A DNA stretch of 50,483 nucleotides, taken from the NCBI GenBank assembly GCA_051846895.1, contig JBPYCQ010000018.1, forward strand, positions 1 to 50,483, given 5' to 3'. Numbering within the stretch: position 1 is the stretch's first letter; each line of letters starts with the position of its first letter. The translations under genes were made by a program, and so were the position numbers. Below the pieces are notes generated by a model. The model was not told where the DNA came from, did no database searches, and saw only the letters and a list, made by a program, of their open reading frames with translations. Of this stretch, positions 9,192-16,968 are shown piece by piece. Source of the stretch: CALKAL01 sp051846895. GTDB lineage: Bacteria > Bacillota > Bacilli > Bacillales > Alkalibacillaceae.

Positions 9192-10465
9192 TCCAAGAAG
9201 CAATAAAATATTTTGACGGTGATAAAGGTTTTCACCGTCTTTTTTCTCTTTTTAAAAAGAAATATGAATCATTAGAACGCGTGGGTGGGTCAGTAAATAT
9301 TAATAATTTTAATGATGACGAACTATCATCCATTGCCCGCTTTTTTGGCCAATCTATTTTAGATTTAAGGAGAAGCGGGAAAATTTCACTAAAACAGTTC
9401 GAGGATCAACTACAACGAACTAAATTTGAAGGCATCAATCTTTTACAACTGTTAGAAGCTTATTTTAATGAGAAACTTTTATCGAAAAAACAAGTAAAGC
9501 AATTAAAAGAGAAAGAAAACAAAACAGTGATTCAAAAGTTAGAAAAGGAGTTGCCTAGCCTCTCTTTTTGGTTTAATTATCTTTATGAGAAAACACCTGA
9601 TACTCATTGGATTTATCGAAAAATAGAGGAAAATCCAGACACGTTTTCTCGTGATATGAATACAATTGGAATGGCTTTTAAGCAATTACCTATCGAATTT
9701 GAAAGGTTACCTGTATTTAGTCAAAAAATTACACGTAATCCACATGCATTTGACTTGAACACTAACTTAGGGAAGTTATTTATACATGTACTATCGGTTC
9801 ATCATGCAAATGGAAGGAAAATTTCTATTCCTTCAGAAAGTGAATCAATAAATGACTTGCTTTTGCATTATAAAATTATGAGAGATGATATCACAAATTA
9901 TGTCACGAGTGTTAATTTAGTAGCTGAAACAAAGCAGGGAATACATCCAATGTGGGCGGCTGCTGCCACGTCTAACAGTGTTATGAATATTCCATTAAGA
10001 GAGCTTATTTCATTATTTCGAATCTATCCTAAAATAGGTAATAAGGTTTGGATTGTTGAGAATTCAGGTGTATTTTCTAGTATTTTAGATGAAATTCCAA
10101 ATGTTCCTTTAATTTGTACACACGGGCAATTTAAACTTGCTGCTCTTTTGTTAATGAATTTTCTAGTGAAAGATGGATATCAGTTATATTATGCAGGAGA
10201 TATTGATCCAGAAGGAATTAGAATAGCAACTCGTTTACTTGAGCGATATCCAAGCCATGTTAAGTTATGGAAAATGACCGTAAAAGACTATGAAAAATCA
10301 CTATCAGAAGAAACCATATCTAATGAACGTCTAAAAAAGCTAGATTCTATTAATTCAAAGGAATTACTAGAGGTGATAGATAGCGTGAAAAATGTAAAGA
10401 AAGCAGGTTATCAAGAAGCCTTGATTTTTGAAATGGTTGAGGAATTGAAGAGTATGTATGAATAA
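9188..10465 (+). CDS. jetD: Wadjet nuclease subunit JetD (DUF2399/TIGR02679, TOPRIM)
   Basis: 425 residues. The C-terminal half has the TOPRIM pattern: a glutamate strand KVWIVENSGVFSSIL (near 285-299) and the acidic strand YYAGDIDPEGIRIATRL (near 333-350) with a DxD pair. In Wadjet this domain cleaves plasmid DNA once the SMC motor has stalled. The N-terminal half is a DUF3323-like domain. The start overlaps the jetC stop (ATGA), and no obvious terminator follows. All four subunits have intact motifs, so the system looks functional. Confidence 0.88.
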   Translation: MIQEAIKYFDGDKGFHRLFSLFKKKYESLERVGGSVNINNFNDDELSSIARFFGQSILDLRRSGKISLKQFEDQLQRTKFEGINLLQLLEAYFNEKLLSKKQVKQLKEKENKTVIQKLEKELPSLSFWFNYLYEKTPDTHWIYRKIEENPDTFSRDMNTIGMAFKQLPIEFERLPVFSQKITRNPHAFDLNTNLGKLFIHVLSVHHANGRKISIPSESESINDLLLHYKIMRDDITNYVTSVNLVAETKQGIHPMWAAAATSNSVMNIPLRELISLFRIYPKIGNKVWIVENSGVFSSILDEIPNVPLICTHGQFKLAALLLMNFLVKDGYQLYYAGDIDPEGIRIATRLLERYPSHVKLWKMTVKDYEKSLSEETISNERLKKLDSINSKELLEVIDSVKNVKKAGYQEALIFEMVEELKSMYE

Positions 10466-10606
10466 AAAGGAACGTATTCGACCGAAAATATATTTAGAAA
10501 CGATTTTATTATAGAGAGTGTCATTAATATTCCTAGACAAATAAAAAAATATATCCTCTTTTATTGTATAATGTATATAAGTTTTTATGAATATTGGAGG
10601 AACTAT

Positions 10607-11499
10607 ATGAAAGATGTTTCGGAATGGCGATTAATAGGTCATGGGGAAAAAAGTACGTTAATTAAGCAAGAGTTGTTATCACCAAACAATGAAGAATACA
10701 TAATGAAATATCCACGGGCATTTGATGGCCGACGTACAAATTGGGAAGACGTGAATGAAGTAATCGCTGCTAAGATTGCAAGGCTATTAGGATTGCCGAC
10801 AGTAGATGCGGAAATAGCATTTAGGAACAATAATCGCGGGTGTTTGATGAAACATTTTATTAAACAATTTGATGTAGATCAAGGTGAGACAATTGGATCC
10901 CTAATGTATTCACAGTTCAATGACCAATATTCGAACATATTAAAAAGTGACAAGCGTAATAAAAGCTTACTTTATGACCTAATAAATTTATTTGAAAAAT
11001 TCGCATATTATGATGTACTTAAAAAAGATTTCGTTTTATAAACTTATTCGATATTTTAATAGGTAATCAGGACAGGCATCCACATAATTGGCAGTTGTTA
11101 TTTAAAGATGGAAATGTCTTAGTTGGACCATATTATGATAATGGAGCTTCATTAGGCTGGCAACTTCCTGAAGAAAGCATTCAAGGTTTACTTAATGATA
11201 ATGATAGGATGGAAAAATATTTTAACAGTACCAAATTAAAGATTGGATTAGATGAAAACACACAACCTAGGATTAAAGTAAACTTTTTGTTAGAATACTT
11301 AATTTCTGATTATAGGAATGATTGTCTAATTTTCCTAGATAAAATTAGTAAATTTGATTATAGTGAGTATACGGAATTTATTGAGAAATTCCCTTTTATA
11401 TCCGATATAAGAAAAGAATTCTTATTAGAATTTATTAGTTTTAGAAGGGGAAAATTAATGCATTTTTTGGAAGGAGGAAAATGGTGTGGAAGTAATTAA
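10607..11499 (+). pseudogene. HipA-like Ser/Thr kinase split by a single-base frameshift
   Basis: Two frames together make a roughly 297-residue HipA/HipT-type kinase. The first part (ATG 10607, six bases from GGAGG; stop at 11041) has the lysine strand EEYIMKYP, the helix-C glutamate region NEVIAAKIARLLGLP and a hinge (RGCLMKHFI). The second part, in the -1 frame, has the catalytic loop FDILIGNQDRHPHNW and the metal-binding VGPYYDNGASLG. Adding one T to the T4 run at 11034-11037 restores a seamless protein (DFVFINLFDILIGNQDRH). All kinase motifs survive, so this is either very recent decay, a sequence error, or phase-variable control by the T-run. The end overlaps the downstream HIRAN gene by 14 bases, so the two form one operon. 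Confidence 0.75.
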
Positions 11500-12247
11500 A
11501 TCATTGTTAGTAATTTGGAAAAATAAAAAAGACGATCTATATTACCATATAGGAACTTTAAACTATGACGGTAGTATGTATAGATTTATTTATAGTTATC
11601 ACAGTAAATCTCCTCGAAAAGTACATGACGCATTAAATAATGGCTTTCACTTACATCCTGCTTTTCCAGAATTAGAGAAAGTTTATCAATCATCTACATT
11701 ATTTGAAGCATTTGATCGCCGTATCCCTGATAAGGGGCGGGTTGATTATCAAGAGGTTTTAACTAGCTTAGGTTTACCTCCAACTGCTGACCGAATGGAT
11801 ATTTTACGTGAAACTCGTGGAATGATTTCTGGTGACCCATATTCGTTTGAAGAACCTTTGCGATTAGAGGATAAGGAACTAATAACAAATTTCTATATTA
11901 ACGGTATGCGTCATCAAGAACATTTACCTGTTAACTGGTATGACTATCTTACTATAGGGGAGGAATTAATACCTTTTAAGGATAATGATAACCCTATTGA
12001 TCAGTTTGCTATTAAAATAAAAACGAAAAACGATATGGAGTTGGGATATATTCCTGGAATATATGCTCAAGCAGTCTATGCTTTATTGAGCCGGGGTGTT
12101 CATGTATCTTTAAAGGTTTTAGATATCTGTCATCATATGGCTCCACAATGGTGGGTTCGTGTTGAATTAAAGAGTACTGTAGATTTACCTGAATATGACA
12201 ATTTTTATGATTATGAACTTGAAGGGCTAATATTTAAGGTTGCGTAA
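11486..12247 (+). CDS. HipA N-domain (HipS-like) fused to a HIRAN domain
   Basis: 253 residues starting at GTG 11486, eight bases after AAGGAGG. Residues ~1-135 resemble the small N-terminal domain of HipA: a G-x-L strand start (YYHIGTLNYDG), an F-x-x-R-I-P-D region and a DYQEVLTSLGL / LRETRGMISGDPYSFEEP ending. Residues ~150-240 match a HIRAN domain: MRHQEHL, IGEELIPFKDNDNPIDQFAIKI, ELGYIPGIYAQAVYALLSRG; HIRAN domains bind DNA ends in known proteins. It follows the kinase with a 14-base overlap. In split HipBST systems the free N-domain (HipS) counteracts the kinase (HipT), so an antitoxin-like role is plausible but unproven. The HIRAN call is firmer than the HipA-N call. Confidence 0.7.
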   Translation: MEVIKSLLVIWKNKKDDLYYHIGTLNYDGSMYRFIYSYHSKSPRKVHDALNNGFHLHPAFPELEKVYQSSTLFEAFDRRIPDKGRVDYQEVLTSLGLPPTADRMDILRETRGMISGDPYSFEEPLRLEDKELITNFYINGMRHQEHLPVNWYDYLTIGEELIPFKDNDNPIDQFAIKIKTKNDMELGYIPGIYAQAVYALLSRGVHVSLKVLDICHHMAPQWWVRVELKSTVDLPEYDNFYDYELEGLIFKVA

Positions 12248-12437
12248 ACTTTGTCATAGTATTGACATCGCTTTGCCCGAAGCAAGAAGGGGAAATGGAC
12301 CTTCCTCATTGGGAGGTTATTAATACCGATAAACCGTGGAATAAATACGGTTAGAATTGATTATTTTGGGAGACGGTTACAGAATTCAAACGTTTATTCA
12401 ATAATTAAGTTAAATCAAAGGCAAGCGTACTTGTTGA

Positions 12438-12469
12438 GTCCTGATTTAAAGATCAGGGCTTTTATTTTT
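12438..12469 (+). terminator. Rho-independent terminator
   Basis: GTCCTGAT pairs with ATCAGGGC across a short AT loop, followed by TTTTATTTTT. It is likely the end of the kinase/HIRAN operon. Confidence 0.7.
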
Positions 12470-12617
12470 GGAGGAATATAACAGTTTGTGTCAAATTTTT
12501 TAAATAGATAACTAGACGAGATTATGAGAGGGACGACACAACTAATGAGAAATAGAATGATCAGCCGTCAATCGATATTTTTACTGCTTTTATTGATGCT
12601 TGTTAGAGAAAAATTAG

Positions 12618-12659
12618 AAAAAAAGAGTCCATTTTTTAACCCAAAATGGACTCTTTTTT
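12618..12659. terminator. Bidirectional terminator
   Basis: AAAAAGAGTCCATTTT pairs with AAAATGGACTCTTTTT. On the minus strand it follows the dehydrogenase gene by about 17 bases; on the plus strand it ends in a T run. Confidence 0.75.
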
Positions 12660-12676
12660 CGGAAATTATTAGTTAC

Positions 12677-14083
12677 CTACAATGAGACAACCTCAAAAAT
12701 AGTACCTTTGTTAAAATCAGTAACCCTCATCGAACCATAAGCTCCTAAAAATAATCTAGTTTGGTCTAAATTCGTACCTAGACTTACATAATGAGCAGAT
12801 TGTGACCCGTAATCATAATCGGTTTCAATAACACTAAAATCACTTAGTTTACAATCGAGTCTAACTCGAGTATAAGCTAATACCCCTTTCGCCGGAGTTT
12901 GGGAATTGTCTTCTCTTGCTATGTCGGTAAATACGACACCACCATTGAGTGCAGGGATTCCTGTTCCCATATAAGGTTGGACGCCTGTAAGTGCAGTTCC
13001 GGCACATTTATCGGGACGAGGGTCTTGATGGTAATAGTTCGTTAAAGGGCGAATTCGTTTTACAGAAGTTATAAGCGCATCGTTGTAAAAAGCAATCGTT
13101 TTCTCATCCGCATTCGGGTTATCCTCACAGTCTCTCATAATTGGAGTAGGGAAATCGCCTTCCCATCCGCGCCAACCTAAATTAATAAATCCTTCTTGAT
13201 CAAGCTTGGCATTAGCTTGCACGAGTTGAGTAACGGGTATTGGTTTGTAATAAACAAAGGAAAAAATCGACTCTATTAAGTCCTGGCCGACATTTCCAAC
13301 ATATTTTATATAGCGATCATAATATCTTTGATAGGAGATCCCTGGAATGTTGCGAACTCCTTTAGTAATGACCGTTAATGTTTCTTGAATCGAAGTGGGT
13401 AGCCCATCAAAACGGGAAACAATAGGGGGATTATAGAAGGATAAATTTTTATTAACATCAATTTCTATGATTTTACCTGCAATTTCTAAGTCTTCTTGGC
13501 TTAAGTTAAATGGGTCATACCCCGAACCATCATCTCCAGTTGTTAAAACAAGTCTTCCTGTTTCTGGTGAAAAGTTTAAACTATTGACCCCATTATGGTT
13601 AAAGAATGGCCTTCTTAAGTTCAGTAAGGTACGCCGTTTTTGCGGTTGACCGTTAGATAATAACATCCATTCTTCGACGGTATCAATATGATCGTACTGT
13701 GTTTCTCGATTGGTCCACTTTAGATTCAACGTTTCGGGGTCACATGGATTAGGCTCAAAGGATCCTGGTAGGGCACCTGGACCTTGTGTACCAGCTACTG
13801 AATAATGAAGATAAAATAGACCGTTATAATAAAATTGTGGATGAAACGCTAACCCTAATAACCCTCGCTCATCATATCCTCCAGATGCTCCTAGTTCTAT
13901 GATTTGTGGACGAATATCCAAGAAAGTCCTGACTTCACCATCTCCTATGTAAAAAATTTCTCCCACTTGAGTTGCGATAAATAGTCTTTCAACAGTGTCT
14001 CCCGGAAGTATGGCTGTTTTCAAAACCGTGGGTAAATTAATTCCATCTACAATTGGACGTAATCGAACCTTAATCTTTTCCAA
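12677..14083 (-). CDS. PQQ-dependent sugar dehydrogenase-like beta-propeller (GSDH family)
   Basis: 468 residues starting at TTG 14083 behind AAGGAGTGA. The sequence has the soluble glucose/sorbosone dehydrogenase pattern: an early ERLFIATQVGEIFYI blade, GLLGLAFHPQFYYNGLFYLHYS (near 75), NHNGVNSLNFSPETGRLVLTTGDDGSGYDP (near 160-190) and a later LGWRGWEGDFPTP segment. Members oxidise aldose-like sugars with PQQ and Ca2+, but many relatives have unknown substrates. There is no signal peptide, unusual because most relatives are exported. It stands alone between a terminator and a divergent membrane gene. The function is inferred from fold only. Confidence 0.7.
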   Translation of the reverse strand: MEKIKVRLRPIVDGINLPTVLKTAILPGDTVERLFIATQVGEIFYIGDGEVRTFLDIRPQIIELGASGGYDERGLLGLAFHPQFYYNGLFYLHYSVAGTQGPGALPGSFEPNPCDPETLNLKWTNRETQYDHIDTVEEWMLLSNGQPQKRRTLLNLRRPFFNHNGVNSLNFSPETGRLVLTTGDDGSGYDPFNLSQEDLEIAGKIIEIDVNKNLSFYNPPIVSRFDGLPTSIQETLTVITKGVRNIPGISYQRYYDRYIKYVGNVGQDLIESIFSFVYYKPIPVTQLVQANAKLDQEGFINLGWRGWEGDFPTPIMRDCEDNPNADEKTIAFYNDALITSVKRIRPLTNYYHQDPRPDKCAGTALTGVQPYMGTGIPALNGGVVFTDIAREDNSQTPAKGVLAYTRVRLDCKLSDFSVIETDYDYGSQSAHYVSLGTNLDQTRLFLGAYGSMRVTDFNKGTIFEVVSL

Positions 14084-14235
14084 CTAGTGTCACTCCTTAT
14101 TAATAACTTTCTTTTATAAGAATATGATTGGAAAAATTCTAGTAGTACGCATAAAACTCTCTCTATGAGCATTTACCTATTATGAGGTGTGAAATGGGAT
14201 CAATTAATAGTTCACATCGTAATTAGGGGAGATGA

Positions 14236-14742
14236 GTGATTTTAACTATGGACAATTATGCTAAGACGAATCAACTTGTTGTTGGTGCCTTGTTAGGTGC
14301 TATTGCTTTTATTCTGCAATCTACTGGGATATTCACGGGTGTTGGGTATATGTTTAGTATGATGAGCACAGCACCTATTGTTCTTGCTGTACTATTGTCA
14401 CTTAGAATCGGTTTGATGACTTACTTTTTAACTGTCTTTCTGTTGGCCATATTCCAACCTACCGAATTGTTGGTGTTCAGTTTCACAACAGGATTATTAG
14501 GGCTCGGTTTAGGCACTGGAATGAAGTATTTTAAGAACAGTATGTTGATAATTTCATTTGCAGCGTTATGTTTAACTTTAGGTATAGCTATTGTGTTGTA
14601 TGGATTTAAATTCGCTATCCTTGGTCCATCCGTAACATACCAGTTTAATGTCATGGTTATTTTAGGAGTCTTTGCCTTTTCCTTGTTGTATAGTTGGATT
14701 TGGATGAAAATAAGTGTTTACTTATTCAAACTTCTTGAATAA
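14236..14742 (+). CDS. Integral membrane protein, ECF-substrate-binder-like
   Basis: 168 residues with about five hydrophobic segments: LVVGALLGAIAFILQSTGIF, a TAPIVLAVLLSLRIGLMTYF pair, a Gly-rich TTGLLGLGLGTG turn, and two more at the end. The layout recalls small substrate-binding (S) components of ECF vitamin transporters or DUF2232-like proteins, but no diagnostic motif is visible. GTG at 14236 is four bases from AGGGGAGA and is preferred over ATG 14248. No transporter partner genes are adjacent. Confidence 0.6.
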   Translation: MILTMDNYAKTNQLVVGALLGAIAFILQSTGIFTGVGYMFSMMSTAPIVLAVLLSLRIGLMTYFLTVFLLAIFQPTELLVFSFTTGLLGLGLGTGMKYFKNSMLIISFAALCLTLGIAIVLYGFKFAILGPSVTYQFNVMVILGVFAFSLLYSWIWMKISVYLFKLLE

Positions 14743-14974
14743 TGATCACCTTATTGAAAGGAGAACGAAGATGCTGTTTGCGTAATAATGATAATGTTAT
14801 ATTTATTGTTGAAGACGTGAGGATAGTGGGCAAGATTTTAATACCAAAATCAAATAAAAGCATTCAGATAGTTTTTACATACCATGGTATAATTCTAAGA
14901 TTATTTACAGCGTGTGTTTTATCCATTGTCATTTACTATAATAATTGAATAGTTTTTCGTTCATTAGTCAGCGG

Positions 14975-15001
14975 TGTCTCTATAATAAGAGGCATTTTTT
15001 T
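14975..15001 (+). terminator. Rho-independent terminator
   Basis: TGTCTCT pairs with AGAGGCA (one G-T pair) across a six-base AT loop, followed by eight T. Confidence 0.7.
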
Positions 15002-15097
15002 TATGTTAATAGGGGTGATTCTCTATATCTTGTGTTGAGGAAGATGGATTTTTAGTATTTCACAGGCTTGGTAAAAAAATAAAAAAGAGGTGCGATG

Positions 15098-15658
15098 ATG
15101 ATTACTAAAACTTATATGGTACAGATCTTAAGGGGTGGAGAGCTTGAGATGGGAGAAGATTACGATTTACTAACTTATGCTGTTTATGACGGTCATAAAT
15201 TGAGGTCCTACTATGAATATGTGGGTGTCAATTTTGATCAATTTATTAAGATTGATCAAGATATTTTAACAGCCAATCTAGAAGCTACAGGGAAAAAATA
15301 CTTTGACGATATTTTGCCGATGTTTAACTATGAAGGAATTAATAATAGAATGTTCAATATTAAAGATGTCGAGCCAAATGTAGATTTAGCATATCAAGCT
15401 GGATTAGGAGCTGTACGATTCTTAAAAGGGAATTTGAAAGGGCAGGTTTTCTTCTTTGATTTCTTATACGGTGAATGGTTAGGTGAGCAAGAAAATAATT
15501 ATATGTTCAAGTTCAAAATGGAAGTATACAAAATGTTAGTTCTCAATCATTATGTCAGCCCTGTGGTTAAACAAATGTTTGAAGAAGAGATCTTAAAAGA
15601 TGAATTGTTTATAGCGAGTTTATGTAGCGATGAGGCTTATATAGTGGCTGGGACATAA
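15098..15658 (+). CDS. Hypothetical protein with its last residues replaced by a MITE insertion
   Basis: 186 residues, soluble and acidic, with an N-terminal KTYMVQILRGGELEMGEDYDLLTYAVYDG stretch. No family is recognised. ATG 15098 is five bases from AGAGGTG; ATG 15095 is too close. The final codons GTG GCT GGG ACA TAA (VAGT) belong to the mobile repeat starting at 15644. Without the repeat and one copy of TTATATA, the frame would run ...DEAYI then RLEMKL and stop at 15906. The ancestral C-terminus was thus six residues, now swapped for four. The original terminator lies beyond the insert at 15930-15977. Confidence 0.65.
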   Translation: MITKTYMVQILRGGELEMGEDYDLLTYAVYDGHKLRSYYEYVGVNFDQFIKIDQDILTANLEATGKKYFDDILPMFNYEGINNRMFNIKDVEPNVDLAYQAGLGAVRFLKGNLKGQVFFFDFLYGEWLGEQENNYMFKFKMEVYKMLVLNHYVSPVVKQMFEEEILKDELFIASLCSDEAYIVAGT

Positions 15659-15878
15659 GTAAATTGACTTTGACTGAAACCGAACAATTTCTAAACTAGC
15701 GTAGGAAATATACGTAGACTCCTGCGGGAGGAATGGCATAGGTGAGACCCCACAGTGCGATAGCACGAGGAGGCTCACCAGCCACCCGCGGAAAGCGAAG
15801 TATATTTCCGGAGCGGGTTAAGTGCACTATTCAAATTGTTCGGTTTTAAGTCTTGTAAAAACCTTTTGACCCAGCCTC
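15644..15878. mobile_element. MITE-like structured repeat, 235 bp, with 7-bp target duplication
   Basis: Ends are GTGGCTGGGACATAAG and (complement of the right end) GAGGCTGGGTCAAAAG, close to the IS1182 ends at 1-20 and 1827-1846. TTATATA flanks it directly on both sides (15637-15643 and 15879-15885). Internally, AAACCGAACAATTT and AAATTGTTCGGTTT form a long-range inverted pair, as do GGAAATATAC and GTATATTTCC, around GC-rich blocks (CTCCTGCGGGAGG, ACCCGCGGAAAGCGAAG). Similar GC-rich repeats are scattered in many Bacillaceae genomes. It encodes no protein; the ends suggest it is moved by an IS1182-type transposase. Confidence 0.82.
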
Positions 15879-15929
15879 TTATATAAGGTTGGAGATGAAG
15901 CTATAGAAGAGACTTTTACTATTAAGTTC

Positions 15930-15977
15930 AAATCCTCACAAGTTATTGATCTAACAATATTTGTGAGGATTTTCTCT
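15930..15977 (+). terminator. Terminator of the MITE-interrupted gene
   Basis: AAATCCTCACAA (15930-15941) pairs perfectly with TTGTGAGGATTT (15961-15972) across a 19-nt loop, followed by TCTCTT. Confidence 0.6.
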
Positions 15978-16021
15978 TATGGACATCACATTACAGATAT
16001 TAAAAAATGAAACAACCGTTA

Positions 16022-16183
16022 TTATTTTTCACCTCTAGCCTCTTTTAGCTTTTTGGCCATGACTTCAATTAAGGCGTGTTGTGATTCAATTGTTTTCTTA
16101 TGGGCTTGAATTTCTTTTTTAGTTTCATTTAATAATAGTAGAGTTAATGTGAGTAATGTTGTTAATAGAAATATATATTCCAT
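16022..16183 (-). CDS. Small membrane-anchored protein, 53 aa
   Basis: ATG at 16183 is preceded by GAGAGGAAC. The 53 codons give an N-terminal membrane helix (YIFLLTTLLTLTLLLL) followed by a charged amphipathic tail (ETKKEIQAHKKTIESQH...KKLKEARGEK). The tail looks helical and could form a coiled coil. No family is recognised. It faces the DUF6932/XRE operon, with a promoter region between. The good ribosome site and clear helix-plus-tail design argue for a real gene despite its size. Confidence 0.6.
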   Translation of the reverse strand: MEYIFLLTTLLTLTLLLLNETKKEIQAHKKTIESQHALIEVMAKKLKEARGEK

Positions 16184-16307
16184 TATGATGTTCCTCTCTT
16201 CGTCTTGAACTAGTTGTCTTTTTCTAATTTTATCACAACAATAATACCAAGATATTTTCCAAAATAAGTATTTGTGTAATAAAGGAACTCCAGTAAATAA
16301 AAATTAC

Positions 16308-16336
16308 TTGTTAAAAAGATATATAAAGGTTATAAT
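16308..16336 (+). promoter_or_regulatory. SigA-type promoter of the DUF6932/XRE operon
   Basis: TTGTTA (16308-16313), 17-bp spacer, TATAAT (16331-16336). It lies about 75 bases before the DUF6932 start codon. Confidence 0.75.
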
Positions 16337-16411
16337 AAATTTAACAAATAAGTTAACATAACAAATATGTTATTAATAAATATACTACTGTACAAGGGGA
16401 TACGTAAAAGA

Positions 16412-16944
16412 ATGAAGTTTAATGATTTTGGATTATTACCTCCAGGTGACTATGAACTGACCATTGATCAGTTGCGAAAATCATTATTAGTTATTGGTCC
16501 CCAAAATAATTCAATGTGGGACACTGAATGGAGAGCTTATTTGGTGAATCAACTAGAAATTATGGTTAAACAACTTTGGAATGTGGGTGTAAATGAAATA
16601 TTTATAGATGGATCATTTGTAGAAAATAAAGCTCACCCAAATGATATTGACGGATACTTCGAGTGTGATGTTAAAAAACTGCCAACATTGATACGCGAAT
16701 TAAACATTCAAGAACCAGATAAAATATGGACATGGGACAGCCAAACACGAAGGCATACAAAGGATATACAAAAAAACAACTTCCAATGTGGCATAAATAT
16801 CGTGTTGAATTATATCCTCATTATGGATTTGGACCAGGAACTGGGATTCAAGACAAAAATGGAAATGATTTATTGTTTCCGTCTGCATTTAGACAAACAA
16901 GAGATACATTCAAGCCTAAAGGAATAGTGAAAGTTGTTAAATAA
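16412..16944 (+). pseudogene. DUF6932 (nucleotidyltransferase-like) protein, frameshifted
   Basis: ATG 16412 gives the usual family start (MKFNDFGLLPPGDYELT) and the nucleotidyltransferase-like signature IFIDGSFVENKAHPNDIDGYFE near residue 70, with a GS and DxD pattern. The zero frame then drifts after WTWDSQT, while the -1 frame supplies the family's C-terminal half (KKQLPMWHKYRVELYPHYGFGPGTGIQDKNGNDLLFPSAF...) to a stop at 16944. About one base is missing near 16735-16745. A correctly phased A AAA AAC heptamer at 16771-16777 lies in the overlap and could also shift ribosomes into the right frame. The next gene is its XRE partner, as in toxin-antitoxin pairs. Confidence 0.7.
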
Positions 16945-16968
16945 GATTGTTTCAAGTGAGGGGTAAAA

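Larger units (their letters stand above)
12248..12676. other. 429-bp gene-poor gap after the HIRAN gene
   Basis: No full gene is seen. A 19-codon open stretch at 12295-12354 (MDLPHWEVINTDKPWNKYG) reads like a protein tail but has no ribosome site. Two terminator hairpins lie at 12438-12469 and 12618-12659. The stretch 12361-12430 holds nothing recognisable. Confidence 0.5.

Noticed and set aside
12545..12683. Short plus frame (MRNRMISRQSIFLLLLLM...)
   Set aside because: It has a weak ribosome site and runs through the terminator hairpin at 12618-12659.
14742..14948. 68-codon plus-strand frame after the membrane gene
   Set aside because: It begins in TAATG overlap but has no ribosome site of its own. 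The nearby AAAGGAGA leads to a 4-codon frame, and the translation shows no protein-like pattern.
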